Assembly: GCA_937894065.1 (NCBI GenBank)
Contig: CALCST010000037.1
Span: forward strand, 1 to 23,378
DNA: 23,378 nucleotides
Origin: an uncultured Parabacteroides sp.
GTDB lineage: Bacteria; Bacteroidota; Bacteroidia; Bacteroidales; Tannerellaceae
Direction of reading: 5' to 3'
Both the position numbers and the translations under genes were made by a program. Under the pieces are notes generated by a model. The model did not search any database and was not told the origin of the DNA. It saw nothing but the letters and a program-made list of their open reading frames with translations. This document shows positions 8,610 through 15,025 of this stretch, one piece after another. Each line of letters opens with the position of its first letter. The stretch's first letter is position 1.

Positions 8610-9554
8610 TCAAATTGGATGAATAATTATCTGTTTACGGGAATAAACAAGACTACCATTCTGCTTTGGCTCAACTATCTCACATTTTATCGGTGCCGTC
8701 TTTTCCAACAATGATAATATTTCTGAAAGAGTTTCTGTTGTAAAAGTTGCTGAATAAGCATAATCATATACTTTTTCTCCCTTAAGAATTATATCTACAT
8801 TGAAATGACGAGACAATTTCTTTGCTACATCTTCCATTGGAGTTCTACGGAATATGATTTTTCCATCTTTCCATGAGGTTTCAGTAAGCAGATTAACAGT
8901 ATGGAGCTTTATATTCTTCATATCTTTGTTGAATACAGCCTGTTCGCCGGGATTTAAATCCTGATTTATATCTGAGCCGGAATATTCAACTTCAACTTTT
9001 CCTCTTGTAAGTGTTGCTTCTATTTCATCATCATCATCATATGATTTAACGTTGAATTCTGTTCCATAAGCACTTACAGTTACGCCTTCAGATGTCAACA
9101 CTTCAAAGCGATTATCAGGGTCTGACTCTACTTTAAAATAAGCTTCTCCTGACAAATAGACTTGACGTTTTCCTCCAACAAATCTCTCGGGATAAGTCAG
9201 TTTTGAACCCGAATTCAACATTACTTCTGTTCCATCAGAAAGAACAACGCGGGAAACTACACCGTAGGCAGTTTGCAATTCTATTTGTTCTATCGGTTGC
9301 TTTTTCAGATGATCCAATTCGTAATACATATATCCTGAAAGAGCTAAAGCTGGTAAGATAAGAATTGCTGCAGCTCTACGAACAATAGTGAAAAATCTGT
9401 CACGATATTTTTCTCTATTAATCCGGGAATGCAGTTCCGTCCAATTTTCATTAACAGATATCAGACGTTGCTTTTTCAGTCTGTCCGTCAATTCCAAGAT
9501 AAACTCTATATCTTTATTCTGTTGTTCTATATCTTCATTTATATTGTTGTGCAT
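8610..9554 (-). CDS. FecR-family anti-sigma factor
   Basis: A 314-residue single-pass inner-membrane regulator. A charged cytoplasmic region of about 58 residues, which would hold the sigma factor, is followed by one transmembrane helix (about 61-80, AAAILILPALALSGYMYYEL), a FecR domain (about 92-190; SDGTEVMLNSGSKLTYPERF and YLSGEAYFKV are diagnostic) and a C-terminal DUF4974-type domain (about 236-312, ending YSRKQIIIHPI) that would meet the STN domain of SusC. This is the usual Bacteroidetes architecture. It lies between the sigma factor gene and susC on the same strand. A T-rich AT stem just after the stop (8590-8610) may be a weak terminator. Confidence 0.94.
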   Translation of the reverse strand: MHNNINEDIEQQNKDIEFILELTDRLKKQRLISVNENWTELHSRINREKYRDRFFTIVRRAAAILILPALALSGYMYYELDHLKKQPIEQIELQTAYGVVSRVVLSDGTEVMLNSGSKLTYPERFVGGKRQVYLSGEAYFKVESDPDNRFEVLTSEGVTVSAYGTEFNVKSYDDDDEIEATLTRGKVEVEYSGSDINQDLNPGEQAVFNKDMKNIKLHTVNLLTETSWKDGKIIFRRTPMEDVAKKLSRHFNVDIILKGEKVYDYAYSATFTTETLSEILSLLEKTAPIKCEIVEPKQNGSLVYSRKQIIIHPI

Positions 9555-9578
9555 CGTCCTAATTTTTTAAACGAAGCT

Positions 9579-9604
9579 TGAGATATGAACTTATTCATAT
9601 CTCA
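9579..9604 (-). other. hairpin upstream of fecR
   Basis: A perfect 11-bp inverted repeat, tgagatatgaa (9579-9589) and ttcatatctca (9594-9604), with a 4-base loop, 25 bases upstream of the FecR start in the gap between fecR and the sigma gene. There is no T run on the minus strand after it. It could shield the fecR start region or stabilise a processed mRNA end. Confidence 0.5.
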
Positions 9605-9644
9605 GCGACCTCGTTCAATTAACCTTAATCTAATTCAACCTTTA

Positions 9645-9679
9645 TCTATTGAAACGTATTTTATCAATAGACGTTTCAA
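9645..9679 (-). promoter_or_regulatory. two overlapping, mutually exclusive hairpins in the sigma-fecR gap
   Basis: Stem A pairs tctattga (9645-9652) with tcaataga (9664-9671). Stem B pairs ttgaaacgt (9649-9657) with acgtttcaa (9671-9679). Both are perfect, share bases 9649-9652 and 9671, and cannot form together, which is the geometry of an RNA switch. Short stems in AT-rich DNA can also arise by chance, so function is unproven. Confidence 0.35.
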
Positions 9680-9741
9680 CAGAGTTATTACCCTACGTGA
9701 AACAATATTTTTTTCATATTATAATTACATATTTCTTACTC

Positions 9742-9896
9742 AAGTTTCGCAAGCTCAACTTGCAGGTAACAAGTTGACAAGAAAACAAGTTAACAAGAGT
9801 TTTTAGAAAATAAGTTGTAAAGTTACAGGCATTTTGACCTTGTCAACTTGTATCTGAAGCCTTGTTAACTATTAAGTTGAGCAACTTGCGTAACTT
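9742..9896 (+). repeat. dispersed palindromic intergenic repeat, copy 1 (with outer arms and 34-base insertion)
   Basis: The longest copy of a repeat family found four times in this window. The left outer arm (9742-9761, starting aagtttcgcaagctcaac) pairs imperfectly with the right outer arm (9874-9896). Inside, acaagttgacaag (9769-9781) is the exact reverse complement of cttgtcaacttgt (9839-9851), and acaagttaacaag (9785-9797) pairs with the cttgttaact element near 9861-9870. The block ctgaagccttgttaact is shared with copy 2. About 34 bases between the halves (9800-9832) are absent from copy 2. The left outer arm is identical over 20 bases to the reverse complement of the right outer arm of copy 2. 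It separates the sigma factor gene from fecR. Confidence 0.8.
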
Positions 9897-9913
9897 AAGA
9901 TCTTAAAAACTCT

Positions 9914-10489
9914 TTACAGGAATCCTATCAATAAAGGCAAGTAATCTTTCAGTTCACAGCGAAGAAATTTCAATGCTTTCGTCATATAAGCTTCAACCGT
10001 TTTCACAGAAATTCCTTTTTCTACAGCTATTTCATTATAAGTTTTTCCCTCAAATCTATTCATGCGGAATGTTGAGGCAATTTGTTCGGGTAGTTTGTCT
10101 AAAGCTTCATTTATCAAATTTTCCAGTTCTTCGGTTGTATAAAGGTCTTCATCATAATCTTCCCTCATATTAACCAGCTTCTGTTCAATATAATTAGCTT
10201 CTGTAGATTTATGTCTGAGGTAATCCAGACAATTATTCCTCACACTGGTAACAAGGAAATTTCGTCCAGAAGTTTTTATATCCAAATATTTCCTATTCTT
10301 CCATATTTTATAAAAGGTTTCCTGCACAATATCTTCGCAAGTTTCTTTACAGTCGATGTATCTTTGAGCAAAAACACATAAAGGAGAGAAAAAGTCGTAA
10401 AACAACTTCCGGAATGCTTCTTCGTCATCATTAACAGATATACGAATTATCAAATAATCAACCGAATATGTTTCCAGAGACTTCTTCAT
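9914..10489 (-). CDS. ECF-type RNA polymerase sigma factor (FecI-like, Bacteroidetes type)
   Basis: A 191-residue extracytoplasmic-function sigma factor. Sigma region 2 spans about 24-92 (AFRKLFYDFFSPLCVFAQRY, then EDIVQETFYKIWKNR and TSVRNNCLDYLRH), region 4 about 125-178 (LPEQIASTFRMNRFEGKTYN with an HTH in EIAVEKGISVKTVEAYMTKA). No other domain is present. With FecR and the STN-bearing SusC downstream it makes a trans-envelope signalling cassette that would switch on the susC operon when the glycan is bound; in characterised Bacteroides loci this arrangement is frequent for host-glycan PULs. Unusually, its stop is 359 bases from the FecR start rather than adjacent. Confidence 0.95.
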   Translation of the reverse strand: MKKSLETYSVDYLIIRISVNDDEEAFRKLFYDFFSPLCVFAQRYIDCKETCEDIVQETFYKIWKNRKYLDIKTSGRNFLVTSVRNNCLDYLRHKSTEANYIEQKLVNMREDYDEDLYTTEELENLINEALDKLPEQIASTFRMNRFEGKTYNEIAVEKGISVKTVEAYMTKALKFLRCELKDYLPLLIGFL

Positions 10490-10582
10490 AATTATATCAT
10501 CATAACAATGTATTATTAAAAAGAATGAAAAAGGTTTTTAATTCATGATTACAATTCTATTCATAATTCTGCATTTATCCAA

Positions 10583-10590
10583 CAAAAATA
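10583..10590 (-). promoter_or_regulatory. candidate -7 element for the sigma factor gene
   Basis: Read on the minus strand the bases are TATTTTTG, an exact match to the Bacteroidota -7 consensus TAnnTTTG, about 94 bases upstream of the sigma start. I do not see a clear -33 TTTG at the right spacing, so this is tentative. Confidence 0.35.
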
Positions 10591-10633
10591 CATTATTATC
10601 CATAAATATCATGAATATACAATAAGTATAACC

Positions 10634-11515
10634 TCACATACTCTTCCTAATCCTCACAAACTTTTTCTGATAAGCAGAAGGAGTTTGTGATGTGACGGTT
10701 TTGAAACAACGGTCGAAATGCGCCATATTATCATAGCCACATTCATAAGCAATCTGGCCTACTGACATATCAGTCCAGGAGAGAAGTTTACAGGCATATG
10801 AAATTCGCATTTCCATTATATATTGCCCCAAAGTTTTTCCTGTATTATTCTTGAAATAACGGCAGAAAGCAGCGGGGTTCATAGCCATAAATGAAGCTAT
10901 ATCTTCCAAAGACAGGCGGCTGGTATATTTGGTGTTGAGAAAAGCAATTAATTTCTGCATCTTTCTGTCCTTGAAAAACATTTTCTCCTGCTCGTAGTCC
11001 GGTGATGCGGCAAACTCATATTTATCATAGCCCGTGAGACGGTGAAGCAAACTAAGCAGTGATATTATCTGAAGAGCTCCTTCTGCCGTAACTATATTTT
11101 TTATATATGACTGCGATTCCAAATCATTTTCCAATGAGAATTTTATTCCACGCTGAGATTCCTTCAGCAAGTCATTTATCTGTGTAAACTGGGAATAATG
11201 GGAAAAGGCGTAATACATAAAGTCCTTTTCAAACTGTATTATGGCTCCATTTACACGAAGAGATTCATCTGTTTCATATTCCGGAAGATTCTGCATGCAA
11301 TGAGGAAGTTCGGAACCGAAAAGAATAAGCGTATTGTCATCAAAATCAATCAGGCTGTCGCCTATCAGGCACTGGCCTTTTCCTTTCTCAACATAAATAA
11401 ATTCATATTCACCATGGAAATGCCACGGATAAGTGAAATGTGAGTAGTCATAAAAGCGAGCTTTCAAAGGTGTTGTGCTGGATATGGAAAGCTGTTCATT
11501 CAATATTTTTTTCAT
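10634..11515 (-). CDS. AraC-family transcriptional regulator with cupin sensor domain
   Basis: A 293-residue regulator if started at the MKKILNEQ methionine (11515). An in-frame ATG at 11551 would add MLPCYLLKHLFI, which does not fit the family, so I chose the inner start. The N-terminal AraC cupin (about 18-80) carries YPWHFHGEYEFIYVEKGKG, typical of sugar-responsive members. The C-terminus (about 190-288) has two helix-turn-helix motifs: one in LSLEDIASFMAMNPAAFCRYF and a second in MSVGQIAYECGYDNMAHFDR followed by the family hallmark TPSAYQKKF. It is divergent from the uronate operon across 244 bases, so it most likely controls it in response to a uronate or its product; that role is inference from position. 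Confidence 0.92.
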   Translation of the reverse strand: MKKILNEQLSISSTTPLKARFYDYSHFTYPWHFHGEYEFIYVEKGKGQCLIGDSLIDFDDNTLILFGSELPHCMQNLPEYETDESLRVNGAIIQFEKDFMYYAFSHYSQFTQINDLLKESQRGIKFSLENDLESQSYIKNIVTAEGALQIISLLSLLHRLTGYDKYEFAASPDYEQEKMFFKDRKMQKLIAFLNTKYTSRLSLEDIASFMAMNPAAFCRYFKNNTGKTLGQYIMEMRISYACKLLSWTDMSVGQIAYECGYDNMAHFDRCFKTVTSQTPSAYQKKFVRIRKSM

Positions 11516-11535
11516 GATGAATAGATGTTTTAAAA

Positions 11536-11569
11536 GGTAACAAGGCAACAAGTTGACGAGTTGACAAGG
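11536..11569 (+). repeat. dispersed repeat, copy 3 left half
   Basis: Begins ggtaacaag as in copy 1 and continues with variants of the acaagttgacaag unit, matching copy 1 bases 9765-9797 at about 25 of 33 positions by hand alignment. It lies just upstream of the AraC start, in that gene's expected mRNA leader. Its matching right half is about 125 bases away, beyond the divergent promoters. Confidence 0.55.
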
Positions 11570-11612
11570 TTACGAAGAATTGGCAGATCGCTCACTTGTT
11601 TCCGTCATTTGG

Positions 11613-11620
11613 CAAATATA
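11613..11620 (-). promoter_or_regulatory. candidate -7 element for the AraC regulator gene
   Basis: The minus strand reads TATATTTG, an exact TAnnTTTG match, about 100 bases upstream of the AraC start. A second minus-strand match (TATTTTTG) lies at 11634-11641. A TTTTG lies on the same strand at 11644-11648, 23 bases from the first box, slightly longer than the usual -33 spacing. Either box could serve. Confidence 0.35.
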
Positions 11621-11668
11621 TACAAAACAATAGCAAAAATACGCAAAACATCGTGTGATTTTCTCTTC

Positions 11669-11676
11669 TATTTTTG
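11669..11676 (+). promoter_or_regulatory. candidate -7 element for the uronate operon
   Basis: The plus strand reads TATTTTTG, an exact match to TAnnTTTG, 84 bases before the SDR start. No good -33 TTTG is seen upstream, which would fit a promoter that needs an activator such as the neighbouring AraC protein. The resulting mRNA leader would contain the right half of repeat copy 3. Confidence 0.4.
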
Positions 11677-11693
11677 TGATATAAATATAGAGC

Positions 11694-11752
11694 ACAAGGA
11701 GACAAGAATATTTGACCCTCTTGTTAACTTGTCTCTGGAACCTTGTTAACTA
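11694..11752 (+). repeat. dispersed repeat, copy 3 right half
   Basis: Carries the shared order acaagg-gacaag, tttgacc, cttgttaacttgt and a variant of ctgaagccttgttaact, aligning with copy 1 9833-9871 and copy 2 16815-16853. It ends 7 bases before the SDR start codon, so it lies in the leader of the uronate operon mRNA and could fold on itself near the start. Confidence 0.65.
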
Positions 11753-11759
11753 ATAAAAC

Positions 11760-12575
11760 ATGAATAATCTATTTGATATAGAAGGAAGAGTTGCCGTGAT
11801 TACCGGAGGTTCCGGCGTTTTGGGCAGTAATATTGCAGAAGGTTTTCTGAAAGCAGGAGCAAAAGTAATTATTATCGGCGCTCATCAGGAAAGAGTTGAC
11901 GCTGCTGTGTGCAGACTTAATCAAATAAGCAGCGAGGTTTGGGGCATTGCTTGTAATGTTCTGGATATTGACAGCCTGAAAAGTGTGAAACAGGCGATTT
12001 TAGACAAATGGCAGAAAATTGATATTCTGGTAAATGCTGCAGGTGGAAATATTCCCGGCGGAACACTGACTGTTGACCAGAACATATTTGACATGAAAGT
12101 TGAAGACCTGAACAAGGTTGTTGACCTGAACCTTTACGGCACTGTTTATCCTTGCCTGGTTTTCGGTGAGATTATGGCAGAACAGGGATATGGCAGCATT
12201 GTGAATGTTTCATCAATGGCTGCATACGAATCTATTACCCGTGTGCCGGGATATTCAATGGCGAAAAGCGCGGTTGAAAACTTTACTCGCTGGCTTGCTC
12301 AGGAAATGGCTATAAAGTTCTGTGAGAAGATAAGGGTCAATGCTATCGCTCCCGGATTTTTTATCGGTAATCAGAACAGGGCTATTCTTATCAATCCGGA
12401 TGGTTCGCTAACTGAACGCAGCCAAAAAGTAATTGCCAAAACTCCTATGAAACGTTTTGGTGATATATCTGAGCTTAATGGCGCGGTGCAATTCCTTTGC
12501 AGTGATGCTGCAAGCTTCATAACAGGAGCTACATTAGCTGTGGACGGAGGATTCAGCGCATTTAGCGGGGTTTAA
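11760..12575 (+). CDS. SDR-family D-mannonate oxidoreductase (fructuronate reductase), putative
   Basis: A 271-residue short-chain dehydrogenase. Cofactor motif T15-G-G-S-G-V-L-G22, structural NAAG at 92-95, and the catalytic set N124, S152, Y165, K169 (YSMAK) are intact; VDGGFSAFSGV closes the protein as expected. The segment around 200-230 (GFFIGNQNR, DGSLTERSQ) matches the SDR branch found beside uxuA, which interconverts D-fructuronate and D-mannonate with NAD(P)H. It is the first gene of an operon with uxuA and kdgK, so fructuronate reductase is favoured over KduD or another SDR activity, but the substrate is inferred from context. It belongs to a different family from the long-chain UxuB of enterobacteria. 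Confidence 0.85.
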   Translation: MNNLFDIEGRVAVITGGSGVLGSNIAEGFLKAGAKVIIIGAHQERVDAAVCRLNQISSEVWGIACNVLDIDSLKSVKQAILDKWQKIDILVNAAGGNIPGGTLTVDQNIFDMKVEDLNKVVDLNLYGTVYPCLVFGEIMAEQGYGSIVNVSSMAAYESITRVPGYSMAKSAVENFTRWLAQEMAIKFCEKIRVNAIAPGFFIGNQNRAILINPDGSLTERSQKVIAKTPMKRFGDISELNGAVQFLCSDAASFITGATLAVDGGFSAFSGV

Positions 12576-12636
12576 GGGAAGAAGTGGAGGAGTTAAGTAG
12601 TTAAGAAGTTTTTTAACTTTCAATTTTCAATTTAAC

Positions 12637-13809
12637 ATGCTTAAAACTTGGAGATGGTTTGGTAAAAAAGATAAAATCACATTGTCAATGCTCCGACAAA
12701 TCGGGGTGGAAGGCATTGTGACTGCGTTGCACGAAGTTCCAAACGGAGAGATTTGGACTGAAGAGGCAATCAATGATTTGAAATCATATATAGAATCGTA
12801 TGGCTTGAAATGGTCGGTGGTTGAAAGTCTGCCGGTTTGTGAGGCTATAAAATATGCCGGTCCAGAAAGAGACGAACTGATTGAGAAATATAAAGTAAGT
12901 CTTGCCAATCTGGGCAAATGCGGCGTAAAAACTGTATGTTACAATTTTATGCCGGTTATCGACTGGGTGAGAACTGATTTGAATCATCCTTGGGCTGACG
13001 GTTCAACTTCTCTGTATTTCGACAGAGTGAGATTTGCTTATTTCGACACTAAAATTCTTGAAAGAGAGGGTGCGGAAAAAGATTATACTGCTGAAGAGCT
13101 GGAAAAGGTTGAAGCTCTGGATAAGGTGATAACAGAGGCTGAAAAAGATGAGCTGATTGACAGTATAATTGTAAAAACTCAAGGTTTCGTAAATGGTAAT
13201 ATTCGCGAGGGAGACAAGAATCCGGTTGCTATTTTCAAGAGATTGCTGGCTCTTTATGAAGGCATTGACCGTGATAAATTGCGCGAAAACATGAGATATT
13301 TCCTTGCGGCAATTATGCCGGTTTGCGAAGAATATGGGGTGAATATGTGCGTCCATCCGGATGATCCTCCTTTCCAGATATTGGGTTTGCCACGAATAGT
13401 TACGGATGAAGCTGATATTGAATGGTTCCTCAACGCTGTGGACAATCCTCATAACGGATTGACATTCTGCGCCGGCTCACTGAGTGCCGGTGAACATAAT
13501 GATACAAGAGTGTTGGCTCGCAAATTTGCGAAACGTACTCATTTCGTTCATTTGAGAAGCACTAAGGCTATGCCGGGCGGAAACTTTATTGAAAGTTCAC
13601 ATTTGGAAGGTAGAGGTCATCTTATCGATCTGATTAGAATCTTCGAGAAAGAGAATCCGGGATTGCCTATGCGTGTTGACCATGGCAGAACAATGCTTGG
13701 AGATGAGGACAAAGGATATAATGCCGGATATTCATTCCACGGAAGAATGCTTGCGCTGGCTCAGGTTGAGGGGATGATGGCGGTGATTAAGGAGGAGTTA
13801 AAGAGTTGA
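12637..13809 (+). CDS. uxuA: mannonate dehydratase
   Basis: A 390-residue UxuA, converting D-mannonate to 2-keto-3-deoxy-D-gluconate in hexuronate catabolism in the cytoplasm. It has the family start (MLKTWRWFGKKDKITLSML, then VEGIVTALHEVPNGEIW) and the metal/active-site motifs of this TIM-barrel enzyme: H240 in NMCVHPDDPP, C278 in TFCAGS, H302/H305 in THFVHLRSTK and D348-H349 in RVDHGRTM. Length is normal. It begins 61 bases after the SDR gene and ends 10 bases before kdgK, supporting one transcript. No frame damage is seen. Confidence 0.96.
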   Translation: MLKTWRWFGKKDKITLSMLRQIGVEGIVTALHEVPNGEIWTEEAINDLKSYIESYGLKWSVVESLPVCEAIKYAGPERDELIEKYKVSLANLGKCGVKTVCYNFMPVIDWVRTDLNHPWADGSTSLYFDRVRFAYFDTKILEREGAEKDYTAEELEKVEALDKVITEAEKDELIDSIIVKTQGFVNGNIREGDKNPVAIFKRLLALYEGIDRDKLRENMRYFLAAIMPVCEEYGVNMCVHPDDPPFQILGLPRIVTDEADIEWFLNAVDNPHNGLTFCAGSLSAGEHNDTRVLARKFAKRTHFVHLRSTKAMPGGNFIESSHLEGRGHLIDLIRIFEKENPGLPMRVDHGRTMLGDEDKGYNAGYSFHGRMLALAQVEGMMAVIKEELKS

Positions 13810-13819
13810 TAAAAAAAAG

Positions 13820-14860
13820 ATGAAAAAGATAATAACATTTGGAGAAATAATGTTGCGCCTGGCAACACCGGGGTATCTGAGATTTGCCCAGGCAAACAAT
13901 CTGGAGGCTACTTTTGGCGGCGGGGAGGCAAATGTTGCTGTTTCTCTTGCCAACTATGGAATGGACCCTCAATTTGTAACGCGTCTTCCGAACAACGATA
14001 TTGCTAAAGCTTGTGTGTGTGATTTACATAAACATGGTGTCAAAACCGACCATATCATTTATGGAGGAGAGCGACTTGGTATTTATTTTCTGGAAACGGG
14101 AGCAGTTGCCCGTGCCAGTAAAGTGATTTACGACCGTGCTCATTCTGCAATTTCAGAAATTGAGCCGGGAATGATAGATTGGGAGAAAGTGTTTGACGGT
14201 GCAGACTGGTTTCACTGGACAGGTATAACTCCAGCAATCAGTCAGGGTGCGGCAGATGTTTGCCGTGAGGCAATAAAGGCTGCCAACAGAATGGGAGTTG
14301 TTGTTTCATGTGATTTAAATTATCGTAAGAATCTTTGGAAATATGGCAAAACAGCATCTGAAGTTATGCCGGAATTAGTTGAAGGATGTGACATTATCCT
14401 CGGCAATGAAGAAGATGCGGAGAAAGTGTTCGGCATAAAACCGGAAAATTTTGATGTTACGGCAACAGCAGGAGAAGTTAATGCTGCTGAATTTGAAAGT
14501 GTGTGCAGTCAGCTTATGCAGCGTTTTCCACGTGCAAAGAAAGTTATCATAACCTTGCGTGGTTCAATAAATGCCAATCACAACACTTGGGGCGGTGTTC
14601 TGTACGATGGCTCAACTTTATATCAGTCTCCACGATATGACATAACTCACATCGTGGACCGTGTGGGTGGAGGCGACTCCTTTATGGGAGGTTTGATTTA
14701 CGGACTGCTTACATATCCGGACAATGACCAGCAAGCTCTGAACTTTGCCGTAGCTGCTTCATGCCTGAAGCATACTATTTATGGTGATTACAATATGGTA
14801 ACTGTTGCCGAAGTAGAAAACCTGATGAAAGGTGACGGTTCAGGTCGTGTTTCAAGATAA
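13820..14860 (+). CDS. kdgK: 2-keto-3-deoxygluconate kinase (PfkB family)
   Basis: A 346-residue sugar kinase that phosphorylates 2-keto-3-deoxy-D-gluconate to KDPG with ATP. The PfkB signatures are present: GGGEANVAVSLANYG (33-47) and D280-R-V-G-G-G-D-S-F288, where D286 is the catalytic base. The second motif reads GGGD rather than the common GAGD. The N-terminus ITFGEIMLRLATPGYLRFAQ and its place directly after uxuA favour KdgK over other PfkB kinases. It starts 10 bases after uxuA and is followed by a strong terminator, so it is the last gene of the operon; KDPG aldolase, often next door, is not here. Confidence 0.92.
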   Translation: MKKIITFGEIMLRLATPGYLRFAQANNLEATFGGGEANVAVSLANYGMDPQFVTRLPNNDIAKACVCDLHKHGVKTDHIIYGGERLGIYFLETGAVARASKVIYDRAHSAISEIEPGMIDWEKVFDGADWFHWTGITPAISQGAADVCREAIKAANRMGVVVSCDLNYRKNLWKYGKTASEVMPELVEGCDIILGNEEDAEKVFGIKPENFDVTATAGEVNAAEFESVCSQLMQRFPRAKKVIITLRGSINANHNTWGGVLYDGSTLYQSPRYDITHIVDRVGGGDSFMGGLIYGLLTYPDNDQQALNFAVAASCLKHTIYGDYNMVTVAEVENLMKGDGSGRVSR

Positions 14861-14895
14861 TATTTTCAGTTATTTTTCTCTTCTCCAATTTATTG

Positions 14896-14933
14896 CTCAC
14901 AGCCGTGATATAATCATGGCTGTGAGTTTTTTT
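14896..14933 (+). terminator. rho-independent terminator of the uronate operon
   Basis: A 14-bp stem (14896-14909 with 14913-14926, left arm ctcacagccgtgat) containing one G-U pair, a 3-base loop and a run of seven T (14927-14933). It begins 35 bases after the kdgK stop. Confidence 0.93.
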
Positions 14934-14962
14934 ATCTTCTTGTTCAAAAACTCATTCTTTCT

Positions 14963-14994
14963 TTTGCACACCTTTTTACTTTACTGTACTTTTA
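14963..14994 (+). promoter_or_regulatory. candidate promoter for the DUF6057 gene
   Basis: A -33 TTTG (14963-14966) and TACTTTTA (14987-14994), one mismatch from TAnnTTTG, are separated by 20 bases. This predicts a start near 15000 and a leader of about 25 bases, just downstream of the kdgK terminator. Confidence 0.5.
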
Positions 14995-15025
14995 CATCAG
15001 GAAATCAGAATACAAAATACCACAA

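Noticed and set aside
9585..9806. 73-codon plus-strand open frame in the sigma-fecR gap
   Set aside because: It runs through hairpins and half of repeat copy 1, its second half is a translation of the repeat, and it shows no domain or credible start context.
11516..11551. 12-residue N-terminal extension of the AraC regulator
   Set aside because: MLPCYLLKHLFI is unlike the family N-terminus and the inner ATG gives the usual length.
11561..11749. 62-codon open frame in the AraC-SDR divergent region
   Set aside because: It covers the promoter region and repeat halves, with no recognisable protein features.
13789..13797. Shine-Dalgarno-like aggagg near the end of uxuA
   Set aside because: It lies more than 20 bases from the kdgK ATG and encodes the Lys-Glu-Glu end of UxuA; spacing is too long to decide the start.
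13820..14860. GGGD instead of GAGD in KdgK as a sign of inactivation
   Set aside because: The catalytic Asp286 and surrounding signature are intact and the change is a tolerated glycine for alanine; the gene looks functional.
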